Of a DNA stretch of 64,000 nucleotides, positions 10,037 to 20,828 are shown piece after piece. The notes under the pieces are model-generated. The model saw only the letters and a list, made by a program, of their open reading frames with translations. It was not told the origin of the DNA and did not search any database. The position numbers and the translations under genes are program-made. The DNA comes from Symbiodinium natans (taxonomy: Eukaryota; Sar; Dinophyceae; Suessiales; Symbiodiniaceae): NCBI GenBank assembly GCA_905221605.1, contig CAJNDS010000087.1:112104-176103 (forward strand), read 5' to 3'. Every line of letters begins with the position of its first letter. Positions within the stretch are counted from its first letter, which is position 1.

Positions 10037-10475
10037 ATCAGAGCAGAAATGTTGCTATGGGGAAAAGTTGGTTTTTCTATGACAAACCATCTTTTTACTA
10101 TGTAAAAGTTGGTTTTTATCTTTTTACGTGGGAAAAGTTGGTTTTTCTATGAAAAACCATCTTTTTACGAGGCAAAACAAAAAAAACATCTTTTTCAAAA
10201 TCCCCTCCCCATTCTCTAAAAAAGATGGTTTTTTGGTTTTTTGGTTTTGCCTCGTAAAAGATGGTTTTGGAGCCAAAAACCAACTTTTACCTCGCAAAAA
10301 GATGGTTTTCCAGAAGCAGACCAGGCCAAAACCATCTTGTTATGAGGGAAAAGTTGGTTTTCCTGTGAAAAACCATCTTTTTACGAGGCAAAACCAAAAA
10401 AAACATCTTTTTCAACATCCCCTCCCCATTCTCTTAAAAAGTTGTTTTTTTTTGGTTTTTTGGTCTCGCCTGTCT
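10037..10475. repeat. Fold-back repeat array, right copy
   Basis: At least three partly overlapping hairpin units are built from AAAGTTGGTTTTTCTATG, AAAAACCATCTTTTTACG, AGGCAAAACC and the core CAAAATCCCCTCCCCATTC. Complementary arms follow one another, so the single strand could fold into a chain of hairpins. The core is reversed relative to 3535-3730. An ORF crossing it is an artefact of the repeat. Confidence 0.6.
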
Positions 10476-10589
10476 CGGCGTCCAGTCCTGTGGTCCGTGT
10501 GGGGTCTGTTTTGTCGAGAGAAAGCCACTGAGAGTAGCAAAAAACGGCATAGGGCACGAGCGGGTTTTAAACGGTATTTACGAGGGAAA

Positions 10590-10636
10590 CAGAACTGGGT
10601 AGGTCATGGGGGGGGGGGGGGGGGTGTGTCCATATA

Positions 10637-10674
<38 letters not shown>

Positions 10675-10705
10675 ATATGGGTTTCCGGCGGGCCAGAAAT
10701 CCTAA
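10590..10705. repeat. Right copy of an inverted repeat pair (poly-G plus AT microsatellite)
   Basis: The order is GGTAGGTCATG, G-run, GTGTGTCC, (AT)n, CAATATGGGTTTCCGGC. Its reverse complement matches 2112-2262 word for word apart from microsatellite length. Confidence 0.6.
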
Positions 10706-12292
10706 ATATCTATAAGGCTAAGTTTGAAAAGTTTCATAGACATTGTTCACTGTATTTGTGGGGATTTCTAGGTCAATGGATACCCAGACTTTTTCAGGAT
10801 TTCTACATGCGTATGCGTTTTATCGTTAAGGAACAAACAAAAACTTCATAGACTTCATAAATATTCATAACATTTACAGAATGTACAGAATCAAGAGAAA
10901 TTGCAATTATTGGCGCATTTATATAAATCGATAGGCCTATACATTTGATACACAGAAGAGGATTTCCCCACACTATACATAGAGGTCCTACGTACGGTAA
11001 AGGCGAGCTCTGTCAGTCGGAAGACGCAGTGGCAGGTCCCCATCGCTTGAAGGCGGCTCCCACGCCAAGCGCAACTCATCGGCCCTGCGACTCTTCCGAC
11101 CACATATTCCGACTCTTCTCCGCAACAAGTGACCTTCTCTCATGTCTGACTCTTTGACACCATGCATGGTGCCTTCTCTCAACTTCGCTTTACGGATGCC
11201 AGTCCCGTTTTCGGCTGTTGATGCCAAGCCTTGTCGTTAGTTTGTATTCCTGGTGTTCTTCTTCTGCGAAGGAGCAAACAGCCCACATCGAATTAATGAC
11301 AACAGTGATCACATGCTCACAAGCAGTGATGCAGGCCAACACCTACTACTTCCGAGGGCAGCGCAGACAAACCTAAGAGATGCTTGGAAAGAAGTGCCTC
11401 ACTGAACCGCAAGTGGACTTTGCCAAGGTTGCAGTAACCCGAGGGTGCGGTGGAAACGGGCCCGCGTGGGCCTTCTACAGTCGAAGAACTGGGCATGAAT
11501 GGGCATAAGACTTCTCTCGTGCTCCCACGTCGGGTGCTGTACTGTACCCTGCATATTGGCACAGGACGAACGGTGCCGGTTCCATTGGCTACACAGCTTG
11601 GGCACACATGCTCTATACTGACCACCATTGCAACAGCAGCCCAAACTTTCGGATCTCCTGGCGGCATTGACCACGTGAAGGCTCCGCACGGGAGCCGGCG
11701 TAGTGCTTAGTGAAAACCTGCCCAGCGTCTGGACTGAGCAAGCAGTCACTCTGCTGCTCAGCACGCCTGCAAGTGATGAAACCAACCTCACTGGCACCTT
11801 TGAGAATGGACCATGTGCAAGGCCTTCAAGATCAGGGCTCTTAAGGAACTCACAGGGTTGGCAGCGGCGCAGCGCCTCTTGTTGAAGCGCGGCTCCAAGG
11901 GAATGAAACCTAAGAATCGCAGAGCTGATGTCTCATCCCGCATGCGGCATCCGCGGCTTCACAAGGCTGAGCTCAGGCTGAGCCAGAGGGCACTGACCGA
12001 TGTGTTGTCTGCTGGGCTTGCTATCCTGCACTGCTATCAAGACGGAGAGTCACATGCAGTCTCACTACAGGTGACTTTTTTGGGGGGACTGAGCACAAGC
12101 GCAATGTATCAGTACACTCGAACGTGTGGCGTTCTGTGGCGTTGCGGTCCAGGATGCCCAAGCGCTCCTGAGAACTCCACCGCTTGCCACTTCGGTCTTA
12201 GACGCTCTGTTAACTCTATGAGTCTAGGCATTAGTCGCCAAGGTGGGGCCTCCCAAACATCCACCGACACGTAGTCCACAGGCCTCGGATGG
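10706..12292. other. Stretch without a recognisable gene
   Basis: 10706-10960 is AT-rich. 10960-12290 has balanced composition and short open frames on both strands (for example 11399-11797 on - and 11813-12274 on +), but none has recognisable motifs. I see no gene here; an unrecognised exon cannot be excluded. Confidence 0.4.
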
Positions 12293-12322
12293 GATACTAG
12301 ACGATACTAGACGATACTAGAC
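12293..12322. repeat. Tandem repeat GATACTAGAC x 3
   Basis: Three exact 10-bp units in a row, followed by a broken fourth (GTACTA). Confidence 0.95.
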
Positions 12323-13646
12323 GTACTACATTGAGCTGCAAACTTCGTGTGACCGTGTGAAGCATGACCCGCATCGAATCGCCCCGCAGGGCGCATAATG
12401 CGGCGTAGTGTCGTCGTGTCGCCTAGTTCTGCTTACAAGAATATTGCTTTGCACCCAAGGCGGTGCTAGAACAAGCTGAAGGATCCCTCTGAGATCCCGT
12501 TTACAATATGTTCTCTCTCAAATATTCAGTCAGAATACTCTCAGAGTCTCAATTAGCCTTCTCAATTACACCACCGACCCCAAACAGTCAAAGGCACGTC
12601 AAAGAAACAGTGGAGACAACGGGAGACAAAGGCTAAAGGGAGCCCAGGAACCCAACAGTCCTCGGAATGTGGGCAATGTGGGCAATCCTTAAATGAGTTT
12701 TTTTTTCAATTTAGAACCCCAAAATAGGAGACTGGGGAACAAAAACTGCAGCTCAGCGACTCCGACAACCGGAGCGCGGTCCGCTCTTCAACCCGAGTTG
12801 CCGCCACCGTGCCTGGAGTGGACTTTAAGAAGGCATCTTCGTGTCAACTGAAGGGGCCTTCAGAGTCTTCAGAGTCTGATTTACACCAATCTACCCCCCC
12901 CTGCTCGACGCGCTGGCAGGGCTCGGGAGGGGCAAAAAAGCTGCCGGCGAAAAGAACACGCCTCCAGGATGTGAACGTGCTCGCTCCGCAGTGTGCTGGC
13001 TCTGAGTCCGAGCATGCGCCGGACCAGAATACAAATGAGGATCCAGAGTAGTTTGGGGGCCTCATCCGGGAACCTTGCAATATGGAAGAGCAGCCTTTCG
13101 GTACATTTAGCTCATGTATTTGCCAAGATGAACACACTAGTTTCTGACGCTGCAACGCGAACCCATGCAATTGATGCAACATTTCCGATCATCATCATGG
13201 CAAAGTCTTCGCTTATACGCGAAAATCGCGCGACCATCCTCAGTTATGAAGAAAGAAAGAAATAAATACATATATATATATATACTCTTTCTACTTGGAC
13301 TTGCTAAGCGAAAACGAAAGCTCAATGCTAAACAAACCCTAAGGATCCGGGCTCTAGCATGTATTCATGTTCGTGCACATAAGGAAACGTAAGCATACAT
13401 CATCAGTCCACCATAAGTGTACGAAAGTCCACAAAAGTATGTATACATAAGTATGCATAAGTATACACAAGTATACAAATATGCGTCTACAAGGGCCGTC
13501 CTGGAATCCGGGCCTGGCACCAGGCTTCGAAGCTCCTCTTCGGACACGCCATGGCCTGCTCGAGGAGTTTCGAGGTTTTGCGAAGGTTTCCGAAGGTTCC
13601 CAAAGGTTCTCCCACGTTTCCCACAATTCAAGGGAACTTGCTTTTT
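12323..13646. other. Stretch without a recognisable gene, with small repeats
   Basis: It holds a short TA microsatellite (about 13264-13285) and a loose ATAAGTATGC-type minisatellite (about 13400-13482). An 80-codon plus-strand frame at 12809-13051 is Ser/Pro-rich and unrecognised. Nothing else is supported. Confidence 0.4.
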
Positions 13647-13894
13647 CCCCACCCTCGGTGTGGGGTTGTTCTGTAAAAATTTAAACTCAACTCTTCTCAG
13701 CCCCGGTTCTCGCCCAACCCAGGGTGCCCAACCCCAGCAGACTGTCCCTAGAGTGCCCACTTCAAAGTGTCCCTGGAGTGCCCAGCCGCAGAATCCCCAG
13801 TGCCCAACCCCAGATTGTCCCTGGAGCCCAAACCCAGAGTGTTTCTGAGCGCCCAACCCCAGAGTGTCCCGTGCCCAAAGAGGGTGGGGATGTT
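13647..13894 (+). repeat. GTGCCCAACCCCAGA minisatellite block, copy A
   Basis: The block begins CCCCACCCTCGGTGTGGGG, runs through repeated GTGCCCAACCCCAGAGTGTC units and ends AGAGGGTGGGGATGTT. The reverse complement of 56497-56843 has the same start, units and end, so the two blocks are members of one dispersed family in opposite orientation. Confidence 0.65.
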
Positions 13895-15677
13895 TAAAGT
13901 CAAATAATTCTTCTATTTTTTAAGACTAAGAGTAATGAAAGACATACAAAGGCCCATCGGCCTGCCGGGACGGGTGGAGCTGGGACACGCGGTCGTAGCC
14001 TTTTTGCCACCTCCCCAGCCTCATGAAGCACTGCGCTTCTTCGCACTTTTTCCAGTCTTTCCGAGATTGAAAAGCCTGTTCCACAGTGCTTTCTGCCTGG
14101 ATGATAAACTCGTAATCTGGAGATCGCTCTAACCAGCCAGGCCTCGGAACAAACGCGTACGAAACAAATGGATTGAGTTGAGAAGTGCAGTTCTGCGACA
14201 CAGCTGAATATCGGAAATGCATTGAACGGATCTGCGAACATGCACAGTGCTCTTTCCACTGTGTTCTTGATTCTGTGCATTTCTGTGCTCTTTGCTGGGC
14301 CAAGCCCGAGAGGCCCAGGAAGACCAGCCCAAGTTGGTAACCTGAGCTCTTGTGCAACTTGTGCTCTCTGATGCTCTCTGCAATTCCGCTCTCAATTACA
14401 TTTGCAGACCTCTTCCCATCACAGTTAAACTCCTCCATATCGGAATCTCTCCCAGCAAAGTTGAGAACTGGATCTGAGGGAGCTTGGAACAGTTTTGAAT
14501 CGCATTGAAGGGGCGCGGTCTTCAACGATGACAAATAGAAACTTCCACACTGACCCAGAACTGTCAGAGGTCCCACCTTCAAACGAGAAAACCCAGCACT
14601 ATCCAGCACTTGCCACCAGGCCACGAACGGCAGAAGATAGGTCTTCTGACCTGGCCATGCCGAATGCAACTTGCCGCTCTACAAATCATAGAACAGGCAA
14701 TCACAATGAACTGTCCTGGCATATGTTCTTTGAAATATAATTATGTTGCAACATGTTACAATGTGTACCTTCAAAATGAAAAATGCGTCGAGGCCTCGGG
14801 CGGAGTCTGGGGAGCATAAAGCAGGTACCCACCCCTGATGCCCTCCCCACAGTTTATCGGGAGGGGGGGATAGGGGGGGGGAGGGGGGAGGCGAGGGGAC
14901 GGGGCGGGGGGGATCGCCGCTGCCGCGGCCACAGGCCCCGGCCGAGGCGGGTTGCGTATGGTTGCGTAGCGTAAACATGAGGTCAATCTCAGTCTGCTGG
15001 CATGGTTTGCTTCCCGTCTTCCTGCCTCGCACTTGCAACTGCAAGGTCCCTGCCAGTGGGACGGTGTGTGGCGCTCATTGGCGTTAACTATCCTTTGTCA
15101 GACTGACCTACAATCCTGCTTTGTTGCTTAGCGCCATGCCGCCATGCCTAAGAAAGATTGCTCAATTCTCACGTTTCGGTTCAATTAACTAACAACTTGT
15201 CGCTGGTTCCTGTGTCTGGCAACGACGTCATGGCAACACGCTTGCGCTGTGACGGCGCTCTTCGAGTTGTGGCCAGCCCGTGTGAAATTCTTTCTGCGTG
15301 TCTGAAGCGAAAGAAGCTGCGATCACCGCTGGAGTCCGCTGGAGTCTTCGAGCTCACAACAGCTACCACAGCCTTGTATCCGACAACACCCTGTGCAACA
15401 TGCTACGTCGTTGCCACGTCGTTGCTACGTCCACTTTTACATCCACTTTTGCTTTTTTTCTGTTCCATGCCATTTTCTGTCTTGCTTGGCAAGGCCTTCG
15501 ACTCCACGAAACGCAAAACACCGCTTCGCGGTGGTTTGCATGTCAGCCATTAACGAGGCGTTAACGAAGCGGAGGTGACCACGGCTTTGCCGTCGTGTCG
15601 CTGCGCGCTGTGCTAGCTGCACAGGCGTCCTGCTTGGCCATTTACAAGCCTTTCTTGGGATAATGCTGCGCATGGCT
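13895..15677. other. Stretch without a recognisable gene downstream of the guanylate kinase array
   Basis: A 247-codon minus-strand open frame (13926-14669) is the longest here. Its last third (PDYEFIIQAESTVEQAF, RKDWKKCEEAQCFMRL) looks protein-like, but I cannot name a family and it may be chance. About 14856-14945 is G-rich low-complexity sequence. The rest shows nothing recognisable. Confidence 0.35.
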
Positions 15678-16292
15678 TCACACGTCGTTTGTCCGGAAGC
15701 TGCTGGATGCTGAAAGCTCGGAGCTCTTCACAAGTTGGCCCGCCACAAAACTTCGAAACTCCTGGTATGCATCCTCTACTTGCTCGTTGTACCATTGGAG
15801 AGTTAGATCCCACGCTCCGGGATTTGCTTCGTAGATTGCCAGCTCCTTCAAGGAATTGGACAGCCTCTTCTGGATCTTCTCTTCGGTTTCAGTCCCTCTC
15901 CCGCGCAGCCGTTGCTCCAGAACTGCTGCCGTCGGCGGTGCAAAGAACACGAAGGAGCACGTACCTGCCAGCGCAGACTGGCGCACAGATTCGGCGCCTT
16001 GCACGTCGATGTCAAGTAAGCATACCTTTCCCTGGCGAGTGACGGCCTGCACTGCTTCGATGGAGGTTCCATACAGGTTGCCATGCACCTCTGCGTGCTC
16101 CACAAAGAGGCCGGCTTCTATGTCTCGCTGCATCTGATCACGTGCCACGAAGTGATAGTCTATTCCAGCCTCCTCCCCTGCACGAGGCTCTCGTGTCGTG
16201 TGTGAGACTGAAAATCCGAACTGTCCGGGGAACTCTGCCATCAGCTTCTTGATCAGCGTGGACTTGCCAACTCCACTCGGACCTGTGATGAC
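15678..16292 (-). CDS. gmk: Guanylate kinase module 7 (terminal exon)
   Basis: 204 codons plus stop. It diverges from the other modules only after FRSF, ending VAGQLVKSSELSASSSF and RTNDV, then TGA. It lacks the PEQIATVR...GGAC linker, as expected for the last unit of a polyprotein. No polyadenylation signal is recognisable. Confidence 0.75.
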   Translation of the reverse strand, partial: VITGPSGVGKSTLIKKLMAEFPGQFGFSVSHTTREPRAGEEAGIDYHFVARDQMQRDIEAGLFVEHAEVHGNLYGTSIEAVQAVTRQGKVCLLDIDVQGAESVRQSALAGTCSFVFFAPPTAAVLEQRLRGRGTETEEKIQKRLSNSLKELAIYEANPGAWDLTLQWYNEQVEDAYQEFRSFVAGQLVKSSELSASSSFRTNDV

Positions 16293-19200
16293 CTGAGATT
16301 TGAGATGCTCATATGCTGGCCCCGGGAACGCGTGCAACTAGGCTCAGTCTCATCACTGCAACCCCACTCAAGAACTGCACATAAACAACGACCTCTTCAA
16401 CTCAGGGAATGGCACATGCTCCACCCTGGAAGGCAGGAGAGTTGCGAACAGTGGCGATCTGCTCAGGTGATGCAACTTTCGGAAGTTGGCCCGCCAAAAA
16501 ACTTCGAAACTCCTGGTATGCATCCTCTACTTGCTCGTTGTACCATTGGAGAGTTAGATCCCACGCTCCGGGATTTGCTTCGTAGATTGCCAGCTCCTTC
16601 AAGGAATTGGACAGCCTCTTCTGGATCTTCTCTTCGGTTTCAGTCCCTCTCCCGCGCAGCCGTTGCTCCAGAACTGCTGCCGTCGGCGGTGCAAAGAACA
16701 CGAAGGAGCACGTACCTGCCAGCGCAGACTGGCGCACAGATTCGGCGCCTTGCACGTCGATGTCAAGTAAGCATACCTTTCCCTGGCGAGTGACGGCCTG
16801 CACTGCTTCGATGGAGGTTCCATACAGGTTGCCGTGCACCTCTGCGTGCTCCACAAAGAGGCCGGCTTCTATGTCTCGCTGCATCTGATCACGTGCCACG
16901 AAGTGATAGTCTATTCCAGCCTCCTCCCCTGCACGAGGCTCTCGTGTCGTGTGTGAGACTGAGAATCCGAACTGTCCGGGGAACTCTGCCATCAGCTTCT
17001 TGATCAGCGTGGACTTGCCAACTCCACTCGGACCTGTGATGACCTGAGATTTGAGATGCTCATATGCTGGCGCCGGGAACGCGTGCAACTAGGCTCAGTC
17101 TCATCACTGCAACCCCACTCAAGAACTGCACATAAACAACGACCTCTTCAACTCAGGGAATGGCACATGCTCCACCCTGGAAGGCAGGAGAGTTGCGAAC
17201 AGTGGCGATCTGCTCAGGTGATGCAACTTTCGGAAGTTGGCCCGCCAAAAAACTTCGAAACTCCTGGTATGCATCCTCTACTTGCTCGTTGTACCATTGG
17301 AGAGTTAGATCCCACGCTCCGGGATTTGCTTCGTAGATTGCCAGCTCCTTCAAGGAATTGGACAGCCTCTTCTGGATCTTCTCTTCGGTTTCAGTCCCTC
17401 TCCCGCGCAGCCGTTGCTCCAGAACTGCTGCCGTCGGCGGTGCAAAGAACACGAAGGAGCACGTACCTGCCAGCGCAGACTGGCGCACAGATTCGGCGCC
17501 TTGCACGTCGATGTCAAGTAAGCATACCTTTCCCTGGCGAGTGACGGCCTGCACTGCTTCGATGGAGGTTCCATACAGGTTGCCATGCACCTCTGCGTGC
17601 TCCACAAAGAGGCCGGCTTCTATGTCTCGCTGCATCTGATCACGTGCCACGAAGTGATAGTCTATTCCAGCCTCCTCCCCTGCACGAGGCTCTCGTGTCG
17701 TGTGTGAGACTGAAAATCCGAACTGTCCGGGGAACTCTGCCATCAGCTTCTTGATCAGCGTGGACTTGCCAACTCCACTCGGACCTGTGATGACCTGAGA
17801 TTTGAGATGCTCATATGCTGGCCCCGGGAACGCGTGCAACTAGGCTCAGTCTCATCACTGCAACCCCACTCAAGAACTGCACATAAACAACGACCTCTTC
17901 AACTCAGGGAATGGCACATGCTCCACCCTGGAAGGCAGGAGAGTTGCGAACAGTGGCGATCTGCTCAGGTGATGCAACTTTCGGAAGTTGGCCCGCCAAA
18001 AAACTTCGAAACTCCTGGTATGCATCCTCTACTTGCTCGTTGTACCATTGGAGAGTTAGATCCCACGCTCCGGGATTTGCTTCGTAGATTGCCAGCTCCT
18101 TCAAGGAATTGGACAGCCTCTTCTGGATCTTCTCTTCGGTTTCAGTCCCTCTCCCGCGCAGCCGTTGCTCCAGAACTGCTGCCGTCGGCGGTGCAAAGAA
18201 CACGAAGGAGCACGTACCTGCCAGCGCAGACTGGCGCACAGATTCGGCGCCTTGCACGTCGATGTCAAGTAAGCATACCTTTCCCTGGCGAGTGACGGCC
18301 TGCACTGCTTCGATGGAGGTTCCATACAGGTTGCCGTGCACCTCTGCGTGCTCCACAAAGAGGCCGGCTTCTATGTCTCGCTGCATCTGATCACGTGCCA
18401 CGAAGTGATAGTCTATTCCAGCCTCCTCCCCTGCACGAGGCTCTCGTGTCGTGTGTGAGACTGAGAATCCGAACTGTCCGGGGAACTCTGCCATCAGCTT
18501 CTTGATCAGCGTGGACTTGCCAACTCCACTCGGACCTGTGATGACCTGAGATTTGAGATGCTCATATGCTGGCCCGGGAACGCGTGCAACTAGGCTCAGT
18601 CTCATCACTGCAACCCCACTCAAGAACTGCACATAAACAACGACCTCTTCAACTCAGGGAATGGCACATGCTCCACCCTGGAAGGCAGGAGAGTTGCGAA
18701 CAGTGGCGATCTGCTCAGGTGATGCAACTTTCGGAAGTTGGCCCGCCAAAAAACTTCGAAACTCCTGGTATGCATCCTCTACTTGCTCGTTGTACCATTG
18801 GAGAGTTAGATCCCACGCTCCGGGATTTGCTTCGTAGATTGCCAGCTCCTTCAAGGAATTGGACAGCCTCTTCTGGATCTTCTCTTCGGTTTCAGTCCCT
18901 CTCCCGCGCAGCCGTTGCTCCAGAACTGCTGCCGTCGGCGGTGCAAAGAACACGAAGGAGCACGTACCTGCCAGCGCAGACTGGCGCACAGATTCGGCGC
19001 CTTGCACGTCGATGTCAAGTAAGCATACCTTTCCCTGGCGAGTGACGGCCTGCACTGCTTCGATGGAGGTTCCATACAGGTTGCCATGCACCTCTGCGTG
19101 CTCCACAAAGAGGCCGGCTTCTATGTCTCGCTGCATCTGATCACGTGCCACGAAGTGATAGTCTATTCCAGCCTCCTCCCCTGCACGAGGCTCTCGTGTC

Positions 19201-20828
19201 GTGTGTGAGACTGAGAATCCGAACTGTCCGGGGAACTCTGCCATCAGCTTCTTGATCAGCGTGGACTTGCCAACTCCACTCGGACCTGTGATGACCTGAG
19301 ATTTGAGATGCTCATATGCTGGCCCCGGGAACGCGTGCAACTAGGCTCAGTCTCATCACTGCAACCCCACTCAAGAACTGCACATAAACAACGACCTCTT
19401 CAACTCAGGGAATGGCACATGCTCCACCCTGGAAGGCAGGAGAGTTGCGAACAGTGGCGATCTGCTCAGGTGATGCAACTTTCGGAAGTTGGCCCGCCAA
19501 AAAACTTCGAAACTCCTGGTATGCATCCTCTACTTGCTCGTTGTACCATTGGAGAGTTAGATCCCACGCTCCGGGATTTGCTTCGTAGATTGCCAGCTCC
19601 TTCAAGGAATTGGACAGCCTCTTCTGGATCTTCTCTTCGGTTTCAGTCCCTCTCCCGCGCAGCCGTTGCTCCAGAACTGCTGCCGTCGGCGGTGCAAAGA
19701 ACACGAAGGAGCACGTACCTGCCAGCGCAGACTGGCGCACAGATTCGGCGCCTTGCACGTCGATGTCAAGTAAGCATACCTTTCCCTGGCGAGTGACGGC
19801 CTGCACTGCTTCGATGGAGGTTCCATACAGGTTGCCATGCACCTCTGCGTGCTCCACAAAGAGGCCGGCTTCTATGTCTCGCTGCATCTGATCACGTGCC
19901 ACGAAGTGATAGTCTATTCCAGCCTCCTCCCCTGCACGAGGCTCTCGTGTCGTGTGTGAGACTGAAAATCCGAACTGTCCGGGGAACTCTGCCATCAGCT
20001 TCTTGATCAGCGTGGACTTGCCAACTCCACTCGGACCTGTGATGACCTGAGATTTGAGATGCTCATATGCTGGCCCCGGGAACGCGTGCAACTAGGCTCA
20101 GTCTCATCACTGCAACCCCACTCAAGAACTGCACATAAACAACGACCTCTTCAACTCAGGGAATGGCACATGCTCCACCCTGGAAGGCAGGAGAGTTGCG
20201 AACAGTGGCGATCTGCTCAGGTGATGCAACTTTCGGAAGTTGGCCCGCCAAAAAACTTCGAAACTCCTGGTATGCATCCTCTACTTGCTCGTTGTACCAT
20301 TGGAGAGTTAGATCCCACGCTCCGGGATTTGCTTCGTAGATTGCCAGCTCCTTCAAGGAATTGGACAGCCTCTTCTGGATCTTCTCTTCGGTTTCAGTCC
20401 CTCTCCCGCGCAGCCGTTGCTCCAGAACTGCTGCCGTCGGCGGTGCAAAGAACACGAAGGAGCACGTACCTGCCAGCGCAGACTGGCGCACAGATTCGGC
20501 GCCTTGCACGTCGATGTCAAGTAAGCATACCTTTCCCTGGCGAGTGACGGCCTGCACTGCTTCGATGGAGGTTCCATACAGGTTGCCATGCACCTCTGCG
20601 TGCTCCACAAAGAGGCCGGCTTCTATGTCTCGCTGCATCTGATCACGTGCCACGAAGTGATAGTCTATTCCAGCCTCCTCCCCTGCACGAGGCTCTCGTG
20701 TCGTGTGTGAGACTGAAAATCCGAACTGTCCGGGGAACTCTGCCATCAGCTTCTTGATCAGCGTGGACTTGCCAACTCCACTCGGGCCTGTGATGACGCA
20801 TGCGCCACCTTCGAAAGAAGGCTTGTGC
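15678..20828 (-). CDS. gmk: Guanylate kinase polyprotein gene, seven tandem modules with six short introns
   Basis: Guanylate kinase converts GMP to GDP with ATP. Each module has the P-loop GPSGVGKSTL, the GMP-binding stretch SVSHTTREPRAG and IDYHF, LLDIDVQGAESVR (Walker B region) and FFAPPTAAVLEQRL. Modules repeat every 751 bp (once 750). In six of them 630 bases run from the Val of VITGPSG to the Cys of GGAC, exactly 210 codons. They are separated by 120-121 bp that start GC, end AG and are followed by G. Removing these introns (phase 0) joins the modules in frame. The first module supports the boundary: there GGAC and VITGP are contiguous in the DNA. No ATG precedes the P-loop inside an exon. 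Predicted product: at least 1,460 residues. The true 5' end is not visible. Alternative: seven unspliced 228-codon genes starting at MHAF within the spacer. Confidence 0.75.
16414..17043 (-). CDS. gmk: Guanylate kinase module 6
   Basis: A 210-codon exon. Its upstream spacer has GCGCCGGG in place of GCCCCGGG. That would change Gly to Ala if the spacer were coding but is harmless if it is an intron. Confidence 0.75.
17165..17794 (-). CDS. gmk: Guanylate kinase module 5
   Basis: A 210-codon exon. Differences from neighbours are a few single bases (for example GTTGCCATGCAC instead of GTTGCCGTGCAC in module 4). Confidence 0.75.
17916..18545 (-). CDS. gmk: Guanylate kinase module 4
   Basis: A 210-codon exon. 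The spacer upstream (18546-18665) lacks one C in a CCCC run. The deletion falls in the proposed intron and leaves the exon untouched. Confidence 0.75.
18666..19295 (-). CDS. gmk: Guanylate kinase module 3
   Basis: A 210-codon exon. It carries GAGAATCC where modules 1, 2, 5 and 7 have GAAAATCC, a silent change that marks it as closer to modules 4 and 6. Confidence 0.75.
19417..20046 (-). CDS. gmk: Guanylate kinase module 2
   Basis: A 210-codon exon, nearly identical to its neighbours. Linker KVASPEQIATVR then NSPAFQGGAC at its end. Confidence 0.75.
20168..20828 (-). CDS. gmk: Guanylate kinase module 1 (first recognisable exon)
   Basis: This is the only module whose P-loop exon is continuous upstream: HKPSFEGGAC runs straight into VITGPSGVGKS. 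An in-frame TGA lies just upstream and there is no in-frame ATG. The exon probably begins at an acceptor GAAG|G at 20828, with earlier exon(s) or the start codon unseen. Flanking DNA beyond this point is unrelated to the other spacers. Confidence 0.65.

Larger units (their letters stand above)
16293..20167 (-). other. Six GC-AG introns between guanylate kinase modules
   Basis: Positions: 16293-16413, 17044-17164, 17795-17915, 18546-18665, 19296-19416 and 20047-20167. Each begins GCCATTCCCTGAG and ends AAATCTCAG on the minus strand, with G as the next exon base. Dinoflagellate introns are known to use GC as well as GT donors. A GT donor two bases earlier would break the kinase frame. Confidence 0.65.

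Noticed and set aside
11399-11797. Possible small gene on the minus strand
   Set aside because: No recognisable motif and a competing open frame on the other strand; kept only in the region note.
15689-20642. Repeated plus-strand open frames of 93, 117 and 162 codons across the array
   Set aside because: They are antisense shadows of the guanylate kinase exons.
15678-20828. Guanylate kinase array as an assembly duplication
   Set aside because: Units differ by scattered single bases and a 1-bp deletion, and first and last units have distinct ends, so a real array is more likely; read depth would settle it.
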